Source of the DNA: Cristatella mucedo
Taxonomy: Eukaryota > Bryozoa > Phylactolaemata > Cristatellidae
Direction of reading: 5' to 3'
Length of the DNA: 64,000 bases
Assembly: GCA_009760855.2 (NCBI GenBank)
Contig: WPIO01000027.1
Span: 2,660,501 to 2,724,500 of the forward strand
Part shown: positions 51,085 through 61,936 of the stretch, in pieces
Layout: the number at the start of each line of letters is the position of its first letter
Numbering within the stretch: the first letter of the stretch is position 1
Translations under genes and position numbers: made by a program
The notes under the pieces: generated by a model
What the model was told of the DNA's origin: nothing
Database searches by the model: none
What the model saw: only the letters and a program-made list of their open reading frames with translations

Positions 51085-51365
51085 AGCGACCTCTCGTTAG
51101 ACGACCACATCAGCCCCACAGTCAAATCTACCTATTTTTAGCTTCATAACATTGCTAAAATTCGGGCTTGTTTAGATATGGATACCACGTACAAGTTGGT
51201 CCATTTTTCGTGACATCCCGTCTCGACTTCTGCAACTCACTGCTTACTGGCCTACCAGCATGTGCGATCAGGCGATTGCAGCTGGTGCAAAACTTTGAAG
51301 CAAAACTTCAAAGCGCCGAAAGGTCACACTATGTCACTGATAAGTCGTTAAGCTCACAACCATGA
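51085..51365 (+). mobile_element. LINE-A fragment, post-polymerase block
   Basis: The plus strand reads 'LSLDDHISPTVKSTYF' (51092-51139), 'ARLDMDTTYKLV'-like sequence, then SRLDFCNSLLTGLPACAIRR and LQLVQNF. These correspond to 46600-46790 of the longest copy. Both ends are missing. Confidence 0.85.
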
Positions 51366-51634
51366 CCACTCCAATAGTGGGATCCATTGAATGTCAAAGC
51401 CCTTCCTAACATTTAGGGAAGCTGGCTGGATGTAGTCTGAGAAGTGAGTGCCAATGCCTCCTCCCCACGAAAGCTGGTAGCTGTGAACTAGCATGCATCT
51501 GGGTGCATATGCTGCACGAGATGGTTTGAAGTGGTGGTTGGCTGTGCATTAGTGGTGGGCCACCAATAGGATGTGTCGTTTTCTAAGTGCATCACTATCT
51601 GTTACTAGGCAAAGTAATGATGACTAAATGAGCA

Positions 51635-51700
51635 TTTTGCTGGAGAGCTTTCTACAGCCCACTCAAAGCTTAAGTGGCTTTTGAGTCGATCTCAGCTCCA
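51635..51700 (-). mobile_element. Short LINE-B remnant, reverse strand
   Basis: GAGAGCTTTCTACAGCCCAC, TCAAAGCTTAAGTGGCTTTT resembles the 31828-31865 part of the reversed LINE-B copy. Confidence 0.5.
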
Positions 51701-51888
51701 TCAACCGGAGCAGAAACAGAGTAAGAAGCTTAGTCAGCAGGAAACCAGTCAGCAGACAGTGAGTAGCTCAGAAGAAGCAATGCAGGAAGAAGTGGGATTG
51801 TAGGGTCGAAATGCAGCAAGCTACTTTCTATGTGGACTCCAGGCTTGATAAGCAGTGGTGTTATCAAATATGGCCAGCCCCTCATGTC

Positions 51889-52255
51889 TCTCTCTCTCTC
51901 TCTCTCCATGTCTTTGTCTCTCACTCTCCGCCTCTCACTCTCTCTATGTCCCCATCTCTCTCTATGTCTCTCTGCCTCTTTCTCTCTCTTTGTCATGCTA
52001 TCTCTTTGTGTTTCTTTCTCTCTGTATCTTGCCCCTCTGTGTCCTCTTGCCACTTACTCTTTCTCTGTCTCTCTCCCTGTCTCTCTCTGTCTCTGTCTCT
52101 GTCTCTATCTCTCTCTGTCTCTCTTTCTGTCTCTCCATGTCTCACTCTCTGTCTCTGTCTCTGTCTCTCTCTCTGTTTCTCTCAGTCTGTCTCTGTCTGT
52201 CTGTCTCTGCCTCTGTTTCTGTCTCTGTCTGTCTGTCTGTCTGTCTCTCTGCATC
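51889..52255 (+). repeat. (CT)n-derived satellite, degenerate
   Basis: CT-rich units with CTGT and CATGTC variants. Three plus-strand frames through it are low-complexity artefacts. Confidence 0.95.
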
Positions 52256-52897
52256 TTCCCTTGCCAAGGACAGAGTTCGAGTGCCCAGTGTAATAGGCCA
52301 GCACTTGTGATTTGAATCGTCTGCTGTTTTAGCCTTTTTATTTGTTCATTTCCTTTTTATTAGCAGCAGAGTCGTGCCGCGGTGCAGCTGTGAGCTGGTG
52401 CAGTTTAGTCACTCCCACCGATTATGGCCGTGCTGGTAGTTCTTGCTTTTCCTGTTAGTTGCTGGCTCCTTCAATAGCATCGCCAATCAGCACCCAGCTG
52501 CCAAAGCTATCCGAAGGACTAGTCCAACATTGATGACCCATTTGCCACTCTCTGCCGTCTCTTTAAGCAATTCCCCATCTCCCAGATTAATGGCTTATTG
52601 ATCCCTAAATTCGGAGACAGAAGCTTCAGGTGGTACTGCCTACCTACGGTAGCAGCCATACTTAGCTGCTGTCGCTGACCGATGGGTGGCTCGCAGCTGA
52701 TTGGCCATCACCGGCATTACCCGGCTGGCTGATATGCCCAGTCGAGGCCAACGACCCCTGCACTGTCTATTGTGCTCCAGATGCAGGGCTTTGCCCCAGC
52801 AATCCGGTTGGTCCACCACCCGGTTCTGTCATGACCCACGACCGACAGGGAGCGATTCGATTCCTATTTAGGCACTAGCCTCGACCAGCAGCGGCAG
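52256..52897. other. Intron end; upstream border of next exon unclear
   Basis: The frame of the following exon is already open from about 52831 (after a TGA). Several AGs could serve as acceptors. 52380-52830 has no clear feature. Confidence 0.4.
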
Positions 52898-53335
52898 CTG
52901 CCACTGGAGTCCCCAAGCGAACTCACTGTCAGAGGTTTCAACAGCAGCAGCAACATTAGCGGCAGCGGAGGCAACTACAACGGCAGCAGTTTCGCATCAG
53001 TGGTAGCAGCATCTGACATCGGCAGAAGCCTCGGCAGGGTGCAGCTTTTCCCACGAAGGCACAACGTCCGGCCGGTGTCGTGGGCAGCTCCTCCGTCGGC
53101 ATCTGTGAGTGACGGAATGATGCTGTCTATCTCACCATCAGCAGATCTAACTGCTGTCGTGACACGATGCACTAGCAACGATAAGGCTGCCGGTGGTCCC
53201 GGAGTCGACAATGCCGTGTGCACCCCATCGGCTGCTGTGAGCCGCTGCGATCGCTTCGAGCCGCAGTCATCACAGCGGCAGCAGGAGTTGCAAAAATCCG
53301 CCAGCGAGCAGATCTGTGGAATTGGCTGGCCGAAG
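52898..53335 (+). CDS. Exon of the smoothelin/Ig-type gene: long serine/asparagine-rich linker
   Basis: The plus-strand frame is open for at least 146 codons to the donor CCGAAG|GTGAGA (GT at 53336), leaving in phase 0. It reads LPLESPSELTVRG, then a stretch rich in S, N and G (GFNSSSNISGSGGNYNGSS). Later it contains RFEPQSSQRQQELQKSASEQ. This S/N/Q/A composition is typical of disordered linkers in large cytoskeletal proteins. I placed the start after the AG at 52896-52897, because this gives phase 0 to match the exon ending at 41760. The polypyrimidine tract there is poor and the true start may be elsewhere between 52831 and 52930. No domain is recognised. Confidence 0.5.
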
Positions 53336-54637
53336 GTGAGACGTCGTGGCATGCACCCTTGCACATCACTTTGTGTGCATGCGTGTATGCATGCACATAG
53401 GTGTGTTTCAGACTGTCAGCTGTGACTGCCGCTCAGTTCTGCCTTTCTACGAGCATTTGTGCCGAACAGGTACGGAAATACACGCTCACTGCTAAGGAAA
53501 AGCCTCCACTGTTGATGTTTATTTAATCCTCTGCCGTTCCCTTTTTAAGCACAGCGATAAAACTCTGAGCATGTTTTGCCTTATCTGCAATCAGGAAGGG
53601 CAATATGCAAAGGGGCTTTGTAACTCCGACTAGCTCACGCGATTTCTTTGCACAAAGTGCGATTTGGACGTCGCATTCTAGGGCCATGCTTTCATAGTCA
53701 CTGCGCAAGCAGATCGCTAGATCCTGCAGGCAGAAACCTCTCCCCCAATTTAACGATGCCAACGATAGTCAGGTAATCAAGTAGATGGAGTGGATGTAGT
53801 CTTAGTGCTGCGATCGGCTCTGTCTGCATACAATTTAGTTGGGCCGATCTCAAGTGATCTCAACTGTAATACCAACCACGGCATGCTGAAGGTTGCTACT
53901 GTGCTACTAGCCTCCTCCTGGGATGATCGGGCAGCAGATAGATAATGCCAGTGGCCTCACCACCGACAACAATTTCAGCTGGCAGCACCCTCTGTAATAA
54001 TGATAACGATAATGCTAATGCTAATGATATCAGCCGGCATTAGTGTCAGTGGGCTTAGCTGGACTCAGGACAAGTGGTAAGAAAACCTTGGATTTCTAAC
54101 GATTAGTGACACATTTGTCAATGTCTAGGCCTATATTTGGTTAGTAGGTTGTGAGTTCATGTAGCTGTAGCTGAAGTCGCAGCGTTTGGACTAGGGGATG
54201 TTTAATGTACTAATCAGGCAGGCAATCGTTCGTGCTCACTTTGCAGGAGTGCTGCTCATGCGAGTAAACTTCCACGGGGCATGCAGTGAAGAGAGATTGA
54301 TTGTCTGCCGGCAGCATTGCATCGGGGTCTTGGCCTACTTGAAGCAGTCTATACCATTCCTTTGTTCGCTTGCCTCTCAAGCAGAGCCATTGAATCGTGG
54401 CACGAGATTAGTGAAAAGCTGGCTGTGACACGCTTGACTGCCACAGCTCATTAAACGAGGCCCTAACATTAATGAGTGAACGAACGACCAGCTCTATGCT
54501 AGGCACTTCGAGGCTGATACACCGGGGTGGCGGTGGGGGCGGGGCAGGGGGGTCCGTGACGTGCTGGAGAAGCCGTCGATCCGAAGGCGTGTAATGCTGG
54601 CCACTGGCGGTATGCAGTGTGCTCGTTAGCTTTGCAG
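53336..54637. other. Intron; no feature seen
   Basis: No exon or repeat recognised apart from a short TAATGATAAC-like patch near 53996-54030. Confidence 0.5.
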
Positions 54638-54806
54638 CCTGCTTGCTGCGTTGCAGTTGCCTCCTCCTCGAACCTCTCTGTACCAGGTGTTCCCACTCAA
54701 TCTCGTGCGCATCGCTGCCTCTTGCAGTCGGAAACAGTGGCCGTGCCTGCCACCGGCTGCATTGAGAGGATCGATCAGAATCACCGGCTGAAGCCAAGTG
54801 CTGCAG
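54638..54806 (+). CDS. Exon of the smoothelin/Ig-type gene: serine/proline-rich linker
   Basis: The acceptor TAGCTTTGCAG (AG at 54636-54637) gives phase 0, fitting the exon ending at 53335. The donor GCTGCAG|GTGAGA (GT at 54807) leaves in phase 1, fitting the next exon at 56784. A second AG at 54655-54656 would give entry in phase 1. The protein reads VASSSNLSVPGVPTQSRAH and later IERIDQNHRLKPSAA. The antisense frame (54408-54962, 184 codons) is longer but has no homology and no splice logic. I judge the plus strand to be the coding one, with moderate confidence. Confidence 0.5.
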
Positions 54807-55574
54807 GTGAGAGGGTGCTGTGTGAGGCAGGCAAAAGTACTGCTTGTGCTGGTGCAGCACTCTGCCTGCCGGCAGTCGTTTAGCCAGCCGCTCGCCGGCA
54901 GTACCATTGTTCAGTTGGTCTAGAGTGACCAATTGTAGAGCTGCTGCCGATAAGCCAACCATCCATCATGAAATTGATCACGGAAGACAGATTTATTTTT
55001 TTGCCTTTTTGTTCAGCAAAGGAGCATTTTCCAGATTGTAGAAGTCATAAAATGGCAGACACCGATGCCGGCGATCACTTTTACCAACACCCTAATCGTC
55101 CCCTGTCACCTTTGTAAATATAAAGGCGCAGCGTCTGGAATATGGAGTCAGAGGTTAACTTGTTCCCAAGGTGTGCACAGTATTGATTGCTGTCATGTTC
55201 TGCTATCGCCGGCACACCTGCCTGCATGCACGAATCCCTGCTGCCCCCTACGACTCATTAGTTCTGCTTCGTGACAGTTTGCTGGTCTCAGCTATCAGGT
55301 CTAGCACCATCGCGTTTTGCTAAGCACTGTGTGAGCGACTCTAGTTTCAAGAACTGCCACATGCGCTTTCAACAACGATATGCTATTTTTGGGAATGAAC
55401 TTAGTACAATGTATCAGCTCGACAAACGATTGCTTTATTAAAGGTTGCCGGGTGGCAGCTAGCTTCTCTTGTTAATTTTGTACTATTGAGTGTGCATGTC
55501 AGGTATGTTCTTGTTTCCCTATCTGATTGGTTACCCTTAACCCATAAAAATGGCACACATGTGTACTTACGTGA
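54807..55574. other. Intron; no feature seen
   Basis: No exon or repeat recognised before the LINE-A tail. Confidence 0.5.
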
Positions 55575-55655
55575 TATCAGTTGTAAAGCGCCTAGAAAGA
55601 GATTAAGTTCTCTGAGGGCGCTTTATCAAGTGCAATATTATTATTATTATTATCA
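55575..55655 (+). mobile_element. LINE-A 3' tail, plus strand
   Basis: TTGTAAAGCGCCTAGAAAGA, GATTAAGTTCTCTGAGGGCG and CTTTATCAAGTGCAATATTA with ATT repeats are nearly identical to the 48795-48867 tail. Confidence 0.93.
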
Positions 55656-56783
55656 GTTGAAGTTCTTAAGAGGAACAGCTGCCGTTGTTTCTTGATTTAT
55701 TAGAGCAAGGTATGATATATATCACCTGGCTCACTGCAAGTCAGGACTATATAAGGATCAGTATCCCTATACGCCAAAGATTGCGTTTGATGTGTGTTAG
55801 GCACTTACGAGTCAACACTATTTTAGGGTTGCAACAAAGGCATTTCAGCATTAGCAGCACAGGATGAGACTGGTGACTACAGCAGATTAGCATAAGCTTG
55901 TTCAAGTAGCTCTTGATGAATGCTAAAGAGGATAGGGTGACCTGGAAACTATATCCAATAGCGGCTTTTCCTCTGTCGTTGATCTAAATTCTTCAAAGGA
56001 GCCACACGTGTGTGAACTCCTATGCAATTTGACAGTCTCATCTTGACATTATAGGCTTGAGGGACACAGAGAACATATCTTCAACAACATTTCTCGAGAA
56101 TTCCACATTTATTTCCCTGCCAACACGCTGGGTAATCCGCGATCTTGAAGCAGTAGCATTATTTATTATTCAGGAGTCCCAACTGCCCCGAGTGTCTTAT
56201 TGTGTACTTTCGAATGCTTGTCTTCGCATGTTACCTCTATTACAACAAATTTTAAAGAATCTGCATACATATCTGTGTTCTGTTAGGGCACTATAAAAAG
56301 ACTTGTCATCGTTATTATTATGTTGATTGTGGCTTATGTGCACAACGAGTGGTGTAAATGGTATAGAAGTTCACAGCTGTAAATTTGGGCTCGGGTAACT
56401 CGGCTGGGTTTGCATTCGCTTATTCTGACTCACATGCGGCCGATGGGGCATCAAATTGCTAGCACCCAGCTGTCGCCGATGCTGATACATACTCAGCGGT
56501 ACATCCATTTTTGTGCTTTCTCATGCCATCTCAGGTGGCACAGGTCTGTGATTGCATCCTGTCGAAATTGGCTGCCGGTCAGTTGATTTCTTCATGCTCT
56601 TTTGTGTTAATTAATAGGAGGTCGGGTTGGAGGGACAGGAAATAAGCCCGGGGCAGAGCGATCACCACTGAGCACTGCTGCCGGCTTGCAACCTGCTCCT
56701 GCCGTACTCATGTTCGTGGCCTTGCAGGGTGCTTGCAGGCTGTTGCATGAGATAATGATTGCCACTGCAGCACGGGGTTGCAG
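55656..56783. other. Intron; no feature seen
   Basis: No exon or clear repeat. Several AGs just before 56784 are possible acceptors. Confidence 0.5.
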
Positions 56784-57010
56784 GTCGAAGCAGCACTGCC
56801 AGTGATGGAGCTGCCGCTGCTGGTGCAATGCCACCTCATGCACCAGTGTCGCCATTATCGCAATTTATGAGCGATCAAGCCGAAGTTCCAGTGCTAGCAA
56901 AAACCGGTACTGTCGATGTGTCGCCGAATGGCTGTGTAGCCGAGCGGAAGCCAGCTGGTGTCATCGAGAGCCAGCCTATGGTTGACGATGCTATGACACC
57001 AAAAATAAAG
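56784..57010 (+). CDS. Exon of the smoothelin/Ig-type gene: A/S/P/V-rich linker
   Basis: The acceptor GGGGTTGCAG (AG at 56782-56783) gives entry in phase 1, matching the exon ending at 54806. The donor ATAAAG|GTAAAC (GT at 57011) leaves in phase 0. The frame reads RSSTASDGAAAAGAMPPHAP, then VLAKTGTVDVSPNGCVAERK and ends DDAMTPKIK. Its composition suits an intrinsically disordered region between folded domains, with possible phosphorylation-type S/T-P sites. No folded domain is visible. An alternative acceptor at 56769-56770 would give phase 0. Confidence 0.6.
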
Positions 57011-57174
57011 GTAAACATCCTGTGTGCAACACCTTTTTTGCCGCCAGTGCAGGTTTATGGGTCAGCGGAGTGCTGCTAGACAGATTTTTACAGGTCAGCT
57101 TTTAACCTGCGTGTTTGCTCCTGCACACTCGTAGCATGAGTGCTTTGCTCATGCACGCACACACAAACACACAG

Positions 57175-57198
57175 AGAGGGAGAGAGAGAGAGAGAGCC
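57175..57198 (+). repeat. Short (GA)n tract
   Basis: GAGAGA repeat of about 20 bases, followed by a TAGC repeat at 57216-57230. Confidence 0.9.
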
Positions 57199-57357
57199 AG
57201 CAAGTTTGCACTCTAGCTAGCTAGCTAGCTGTTAGTGCAAGAGCATTGATTTTGCTTTCATGCCAGCACCGGACGGCCGTGATTGGGACAGGCTGATCGG
57301 TAGTAGCCATCCTTTGTCAGCATGAGGTGCAGAGGTTCAATTAGGTACTTGCTCGGC

Positions 57358-57447
57358 GGCACCATGGCCGGCCCCTGCCATACGAATGCTGCCGGCCATG
57401 GCACCATGGCCGGCCCCTGCCATACGAATGCTGCCGGCCATGGTGCC
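57358..57447. repeat. Two tandem perfect hairpin units (42-bp period)
   Basis: The unit has arms CCATGGCCGGC (57362-57372) and GCCGGCCATGG (57391-57401) around an 18-base loop. It is repeated exactly 42 bases later (57404-57414 and 57433-57443). The whole block is also framed by a 15-bp inverted repeat, GGCACCATGGCCGGC (57358-57372) and GCCGGCCATGGTGCC (57433-57447). The plus frame is open across it, giving a 14-residue repeat (GTMAGPCHTNAAGH, twice), but no phase-compatible acceptor joins it to the exon ending at 57010. Confidence 0.95.
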
Positions 57448-57648
57448 ACTGCGATTCAGCAAGCCCCTGCCCGAGCTGCTGCTGCTGCTTCGGCCAGCGC
57501 TACGTTTATGCAACCGAAGCTGCTAGAGTCTTCAACTAAACCAGATTGTGGTTGTCTGTAGGGTGTGTGCAGCCTATTGGGATTCGCATTACGTTCCCTT
57601 TGAAGTTTCTCCTTGTTAGTGATGACTGCAATGCAAGCCGGTCGGCAG

Positions 57649-57831
57649 CAGTTATACTCAACTTTCTTGATGGCAGCACGTGCTCCCAGTGCCTGCCGAA
57701 CTAATTGGAAGAACCTCGAGCTGTCGCCAGACTCCAACAGCCAAAATGCTACCGCAGCTTCGACTGCTTGCGTAGAGTCTGTGTGGCCAACCGACAGCAG
57801 TGCTGTTGAGGCGGCCTCAGGTCGATCGCCG
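57649..57831 (+). CDS. Weak candidate exon, serine-rich linker
   Basis: The plus frame from the AG at 57647-57648 (GGTCGGCAG) is open, phase 0/0, to a possible donor TCGCCG|GTTTGC (GT at 57832). It would fit between the exons ending at 57010 and starting at 60288. It reads NLELSPDSNSQNATAASTAC and TDSSAVEAASGRSP, similar in character to the other linker exons. Both splice sites are weak, and the antisense frame (57456-58106) is open for 216 codons, so the call is tentative. Confidence 0.3.
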
Positions 57832-59689
57832 GTTTGCCAGGCATTCCAGAAGCGACCGTGTGGCAGACGGCGTTTAGCCCACATCGGTTCCCCCTGAACG
57901 CTAGCGGGAACGATACTTGGAGGCAATGCACAGCAAGCATGGTCCCGGTCCTCGTGGCCCGGTTCTTGTGGCCCTTCCCTTGTATCCTCGCTGGACCGGG
58001 ATTCCTGGAGGATAGACGTCAAGCTTCTAGGGTGGGCCTCCGGACTGAGAAGACATGTAAAGAATAGTCGGGCTGCACACCTTCGGCAGGGAACGATGAG
58101 GAACACCAGAGGGGGCTGCTACTTTTTTTTAATCGTTTTTTTAGACGTGGCATAAAGACAACTGGGATGGGATTGTCATTGGCACAATCGTCACGTGTCT
58201 TAATTTAGAGAAACCATTAATTTTTGTTAGAAGGGGTGGCTACACATGTGTATTTTGTGCAGCTTAAGATGGCCGAGGAGGAGGAGGAGGATGAGGAGGA
58301 GGAGGCTTACCTAAATAAATCCGTCGGACGATGTGCCTCATGTCTCGCCAAGTCAGGGCTCTTAATTTCTGATTATAGGGAGTGTCAAAGTGCTCGCGGT
58401 TTGCACCCTCATGGCGCGTTAGAGCCAGTTTGGACAGCACGGCTTTGGCGAACAAGTTCAGGGTCTGTTTCGCGATGAGCCTGCTTAGAGATGCTGGCAA
58501 CTTTTTTGTGGAGGAGTCAAAGGGGCATGGCGATTTGTACTCTGCAGCATGCAGCTTAGAGCCGGTGGAGGCTTTCGGGTGACTAGAGGCTTTCTGAGAG
58601 GTACAGCTTGAGCACTCTATTTCCTAGTCAATCTGTTGAGTGAGGGCCAAAGTAATTTTTGGGAGCCATGTGGCCACAAATTTGCCAAAAAAACATTTAG
58701 CTTGTGAAGCCAGGTCTAAATTCTGTTGTATACCGGTGTGATCTAGAGGTGCTAATCATAGCAAGCCACTCGGTGATATTAGCATTCAGTCTCTTTGCTC
58801 CTGGTTGCTCAAGTCGCGACCTGCACCAAAGCCAACTGAGCAACATCTTTTCAATTAGCTTCAATAGCCTCTCATTGAGTAATCAGTGCTAGGGGTTCCT
58901 GTTGATGACACTTTGTTTTCCGAAAGATGTATTGGCAGTTCTGGAATTGCTGCCTGACAGCAATAGTTTCTTTATCTCTAACGTAGCCTTAATGAGGAAA
59001 TTTGACAACTCAACCTTGGGGCTACACGGCAGTTTTAAGTAAATTGGGCAGATTTGGAAGCGAGCAGGTTAGCCCGGGGCTGTGCTAAATACGTACTAAA
59101 TACAGCATGTGGCACCAGGCCTCAAGTGAACCACTCTCTGTCGTCCGCTCGACGTCAGGTTTTAGGTCTCCCCGAAAAATAATTTATGTACTTAACTTTT
59201 GATTTTTGAATACCTGTTCCAATTGTTCATACGAAAAATATGCAATGTGGAAGCTATGTCGAGCAGTTGCTCAATCTAAGTATTGAAGGCTTGATTATAT
59301 TAATTGTAATAATAGCAATACATTTGTATTGCAACCAAAGGGTCCTATATCTCTGTAGATCAGAGAAAGTAAATCTCTGTCTAGGTAATTTGTATGCTCC
59401 GAACAGGTATCTTATCGATTGCTTAGTTAGAACGTGCACAGCAGTTTCAGTGTGAGCACATGCACACGGGACAATTCATGCAATGCGCTCAAAGGATGAA
59501 TGTCCCACTGGTTAATTATAGCATGCACATCTAATTTAGTTGGCTAGTTGGAAAAGATCTGTGCTACCATTTTCGTAATTGCCAATAAATTAAATGTATG
59601 TGCAACAGAATAGATAATGCATAGAATCTATTGAAAGAATGTCAGTGCTAGAAAATGTATGTATGCAAGTAATTCATGCTGCCTTTATA
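57832..59689. other. Intron; no exon supported
   Basis: A (GAG)n patch at 58273-58307 encodes glutamates in one frame after a plausible acceptor (TTTTGTGCAG), but no donor follows. 59300-59400 weakly resembles a reversed SINE-B. Nothing else is recognised. Confidence 0.45.
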
Positions 59690-59757
59690 ACATCTGTAAG
59701 GTGCCTAGAAAGAGATTAAGTTCTTTGAGGGTGCAGTAGAGATGTATTATTATAATT
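59690..59757 (+). mobile_element. LINE-A 3' tail, plus strand
   Basis: GTAAGGTGCCTAGAAAGAGA, TTAAGTTCTTTGAGGGTGCA with a short ATT tail. It is diverged in the right arm of the hairpin. Confidence 0.85.
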
Positions 59758-60084
59758 CATGGAAAACGCATGAGGTATTTTTTGCACTTATTGAACATAC
59801 AATGCATTAATTTTGAAACAGCTTTATTATGTGCTTCAGAGGGAAGATGCACTTACAGATTCTTACGTCGATGGGCTGATTTATTGTCCTTGTTTTTAGA
59901 TGTACGGTGGCTGGCTGCTAGTAAGCTCAAGCTTCAGTATAGCATGATATGCCTTGAAGTCTATAGTATAAACAGAAGTACCATACCCTGCAGCCCATAT
60001 GCTCCTGAGTTTTTTACTGCTGGTGTGCACTACTTTATTCGTTAAGCAACTAACGGCTGGCACATACAGAGCTTGCTTGCCTAT

Positions 60085-60185
60085 GATAGCAATAATAATA
60101 ATACATTTCTTGTAGCGCCCTCAGAGAACTCAATCTCTTTCAAGGCACTTTACATTTGCTGCAAAGGAAGCATGATCGAATGTAT
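60085..60185 (-). mobile_element. LINE-A 3' tail, reverse strand
   Basis: AATAATAATAATACATTTCT, AGCGCCCTCAGAGAACTCAA, TTTACATTTGCTGCAAAGGA is the reversed LINE-A terminus, ending about 100 bases before an exon acceptor. Confidence 0.88.
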
Positions 60186-60287
60186 ACGAACTGCCTGGTA
60201 TAGTTGTCTATGATTCAGAACTTAATTCAAATTAGTGTTTGCCTTCTTTATGGCTTTTAAATGGGAGTCGTTTTTTTTCCACTGCAG

Positions 60288-60431
60288 AGCTCTTTGGTTC
60301 GCCTTCAGTCAGAAAAAGCAAACGCTACGGGCAAGCTTCAAGCAAGTGCCCTTGCCAACTTCAACCGGCTGAATAACGGGCCCGGCATCGGTCGCGTGTC
60401 GTCGCTGCGGATTGTGTCGACACGAAAGCCG
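60288..60431 (+). CDS. Exon of the smoothelin/Ig-type gene, directly upstream of the Ig domain
   Basis: A strong acceptor (TTTTTTTTCCACTGCAG, AG at 60286-60287) and donor (AAGCCG|GTAGGT, GT at 60432) bound a 48-codon exon in phase 0/0. It reads SSLVRLQSEKANATGKLQAS, then ALANFNRLNNGPGIGRVS, and ends SLRIVSTRKP. Joined to the next exon it gives ...STRKP followed by PKIVLPLSD, the usual way an I-set domain begins after a linker. The sequence is basic and probably flexible. No separate domain is recognised. The border quality and phase fit make it the best supported of the linker exons. Confidence 0.72.
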
Positions 60432-60791
60432 GTAGGTGTCAGCGAACCCCTCCCTCGGTGATCGATCCACTCAGGCATCAGGCGAGCTCGGCTATTCTCC
60501 ACCAGCCTTCGAAATTCGAGTGCCGCCAAGGGCTCGAAGACGCCATAGTCTCGATTTTGTCCTCAATTGCATCATCAGTAGGATAGCGGGATAGCAGCGT
60601 TGGTGGCATCAAGAGCCTGCCGAGACTTTTAGCTGCCTCTGCATAAATGCATTCGAGACGGCTTGTTTATTTGGCTAGGCCAGCGGTGACACAGGGTAGT
60701 TGAGCCCCTGTTTCATTTGTCAGTGCGTTGCGGGACTCTGCTGTAAACGGTTGGTAGCGCCTAAAAAACGAAAGGAGAAGAGCAAGAGAAA

Positions 60792-60902
<111 letters not shown>

Positions 60903-61656
60903 ATGCTCATGCTGACCTCACAGCTCGCCTTTCACGACTCGGCCGTGGAGCTTCGAGCCATTGAGCTCGGCAGTTGAGCCACGGTAGCACAGCGAGTTGA
61001 GGCAGCACAGCGTAGCTGCCTCGTTGCTGCCGATGGCACGAAGCTAGTGCTCCATGTCCCCCCCAGCCCCGTGTGTGCTCCCCGGCAGCCGAATGACTGT
61101 GCGGGATGAGGCGGAACACGACGTGGCTCGAGCTGTCTCGAGCGAGCCAACCTTCAGCCTGCGCAGCGCTGAGCTGCAAACGCTTCGGGGCTACTTTTCG
61201 GGGACAGTTGCCGGTCATGTAGATCAGCGAATCAGATAATCGAGTCCCGACGAAGGTAGCCACCCTTGTTATGTGATGCGCAGGGTGTGCGCTTGCTTGC
61301 TTGGGAGCCGCAGACAAACGACGGTCAGGCTTGAAGGTGAGCCGTGCACGACAGTCTCAAGTGCCAGCTTTGCGCTCGGTGTTGGCGGTTCGCGGCCGCT
61401 GCCGTCAGAGCAAGCGATTTCCTGTCATCAGCAACTAGAAGCCAGGCGGCCGTGTGTGTCTGGAGGGGGCTACTCGGGCTGGCCGGGCTGCTTCTCTTTT
61501 CTTTCAGTTTTTCCTCTTCTTCTGGCGATGCATTGACCGACTCGGGGTCGACAGCAGACAGCAGCCTCGATGGCATGCTGCTCAGCTCGCCGAGTGGCGC
61601 CGCATTGCTTCCTCTTTCGGCGTCTCAGCGCCCCCTGCCGGTGCTCATGCTTGCAG
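60903..61656. other. Intron before the Ig exon; no exon supported
   Basis: CpG-rich sequence open on both strands. A frame at 61054-61239 follows an AG but lacks a donor and known content. Confidence 0.45.
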
Positions 61657-61936
61657 CCCAAAATCGTCCTGCCGCTTTCCGACATCAAGGCCATCGACGG
61701 CAGCAGCCGGCTGAGCTTCACTGTGGGCCTGTGCGATGCCGGCAGCAGTGTCACTGCGCTGTGGTACAAGAACGGCAGCCTGCTGCAGCCGTGCAAGGAA
61801 ATGCAGCAGCAGTGCGACCAGCGCGCTGCGCGCCTCGCCTTTGATGAGGTCTTCCCCGACGATGCTGGCGTCTACCGATGCGTCGTGCAGAACGAGTTCG
61901 GCCAGGCTGAGACCAGTGCACGGCTCACCGTTGAGA
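61657..61936 (+). CDS. Exon encoding a complete I-set immunoglobulin domain
   Basis: The acceptor CATGCTTGCAG (AG at 61655-61656) and donor GAGA|GTAAGT (GT at 61937) bound a 280-base exon, entry phase 0, exit phase 1. It encodes one whole Ig domain: strand A PKIVLPLSDIKAIDG, strand B RLSFTVGL, strand C ALWYKNGSLL with the core tryptophan, strands E-F RLAFDEVFPDDAGVYRCVV with the D-x-G-x-Y-x-C signature, and strand G ETSARLTVE. The B-strand cysteine is absent, so no canonical disulfide can form. That is common in intracellular Ig domains of titin-like muscle proteins (known family feature). Expected role: structural or binding module in a cytoplasmic filament protein. The domain type is clear; the parent family is inferred. 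Confidence 0.92.

Noticed and set aside
54408-54962. 184-codon minus-strand frame
   Set aside because: It is antisense to a plus-strand exon with acceptable splice sites and matching phase, and has a poly-proline stretch from a GC-rich patch.
57456-58106. 216-codon minus-strand frame
   Set aside because: No recognisable domain, no splice context, and it lies opposite serine-rich plus-strand sequence. Kept only as an open question.
58224-58478. Exon with a glutamate run after a fair acceptor
   Set aside because: The acidic run is a (GAG)n repeat, and no plausible donor occurs before the frame loses protein-like character.
61054-61239. Possible extra exon before the Ig domain
   Set aside because: No donor within the frame, and the exons at 60288 and 61657 already join in phase with the expected I-set linker.
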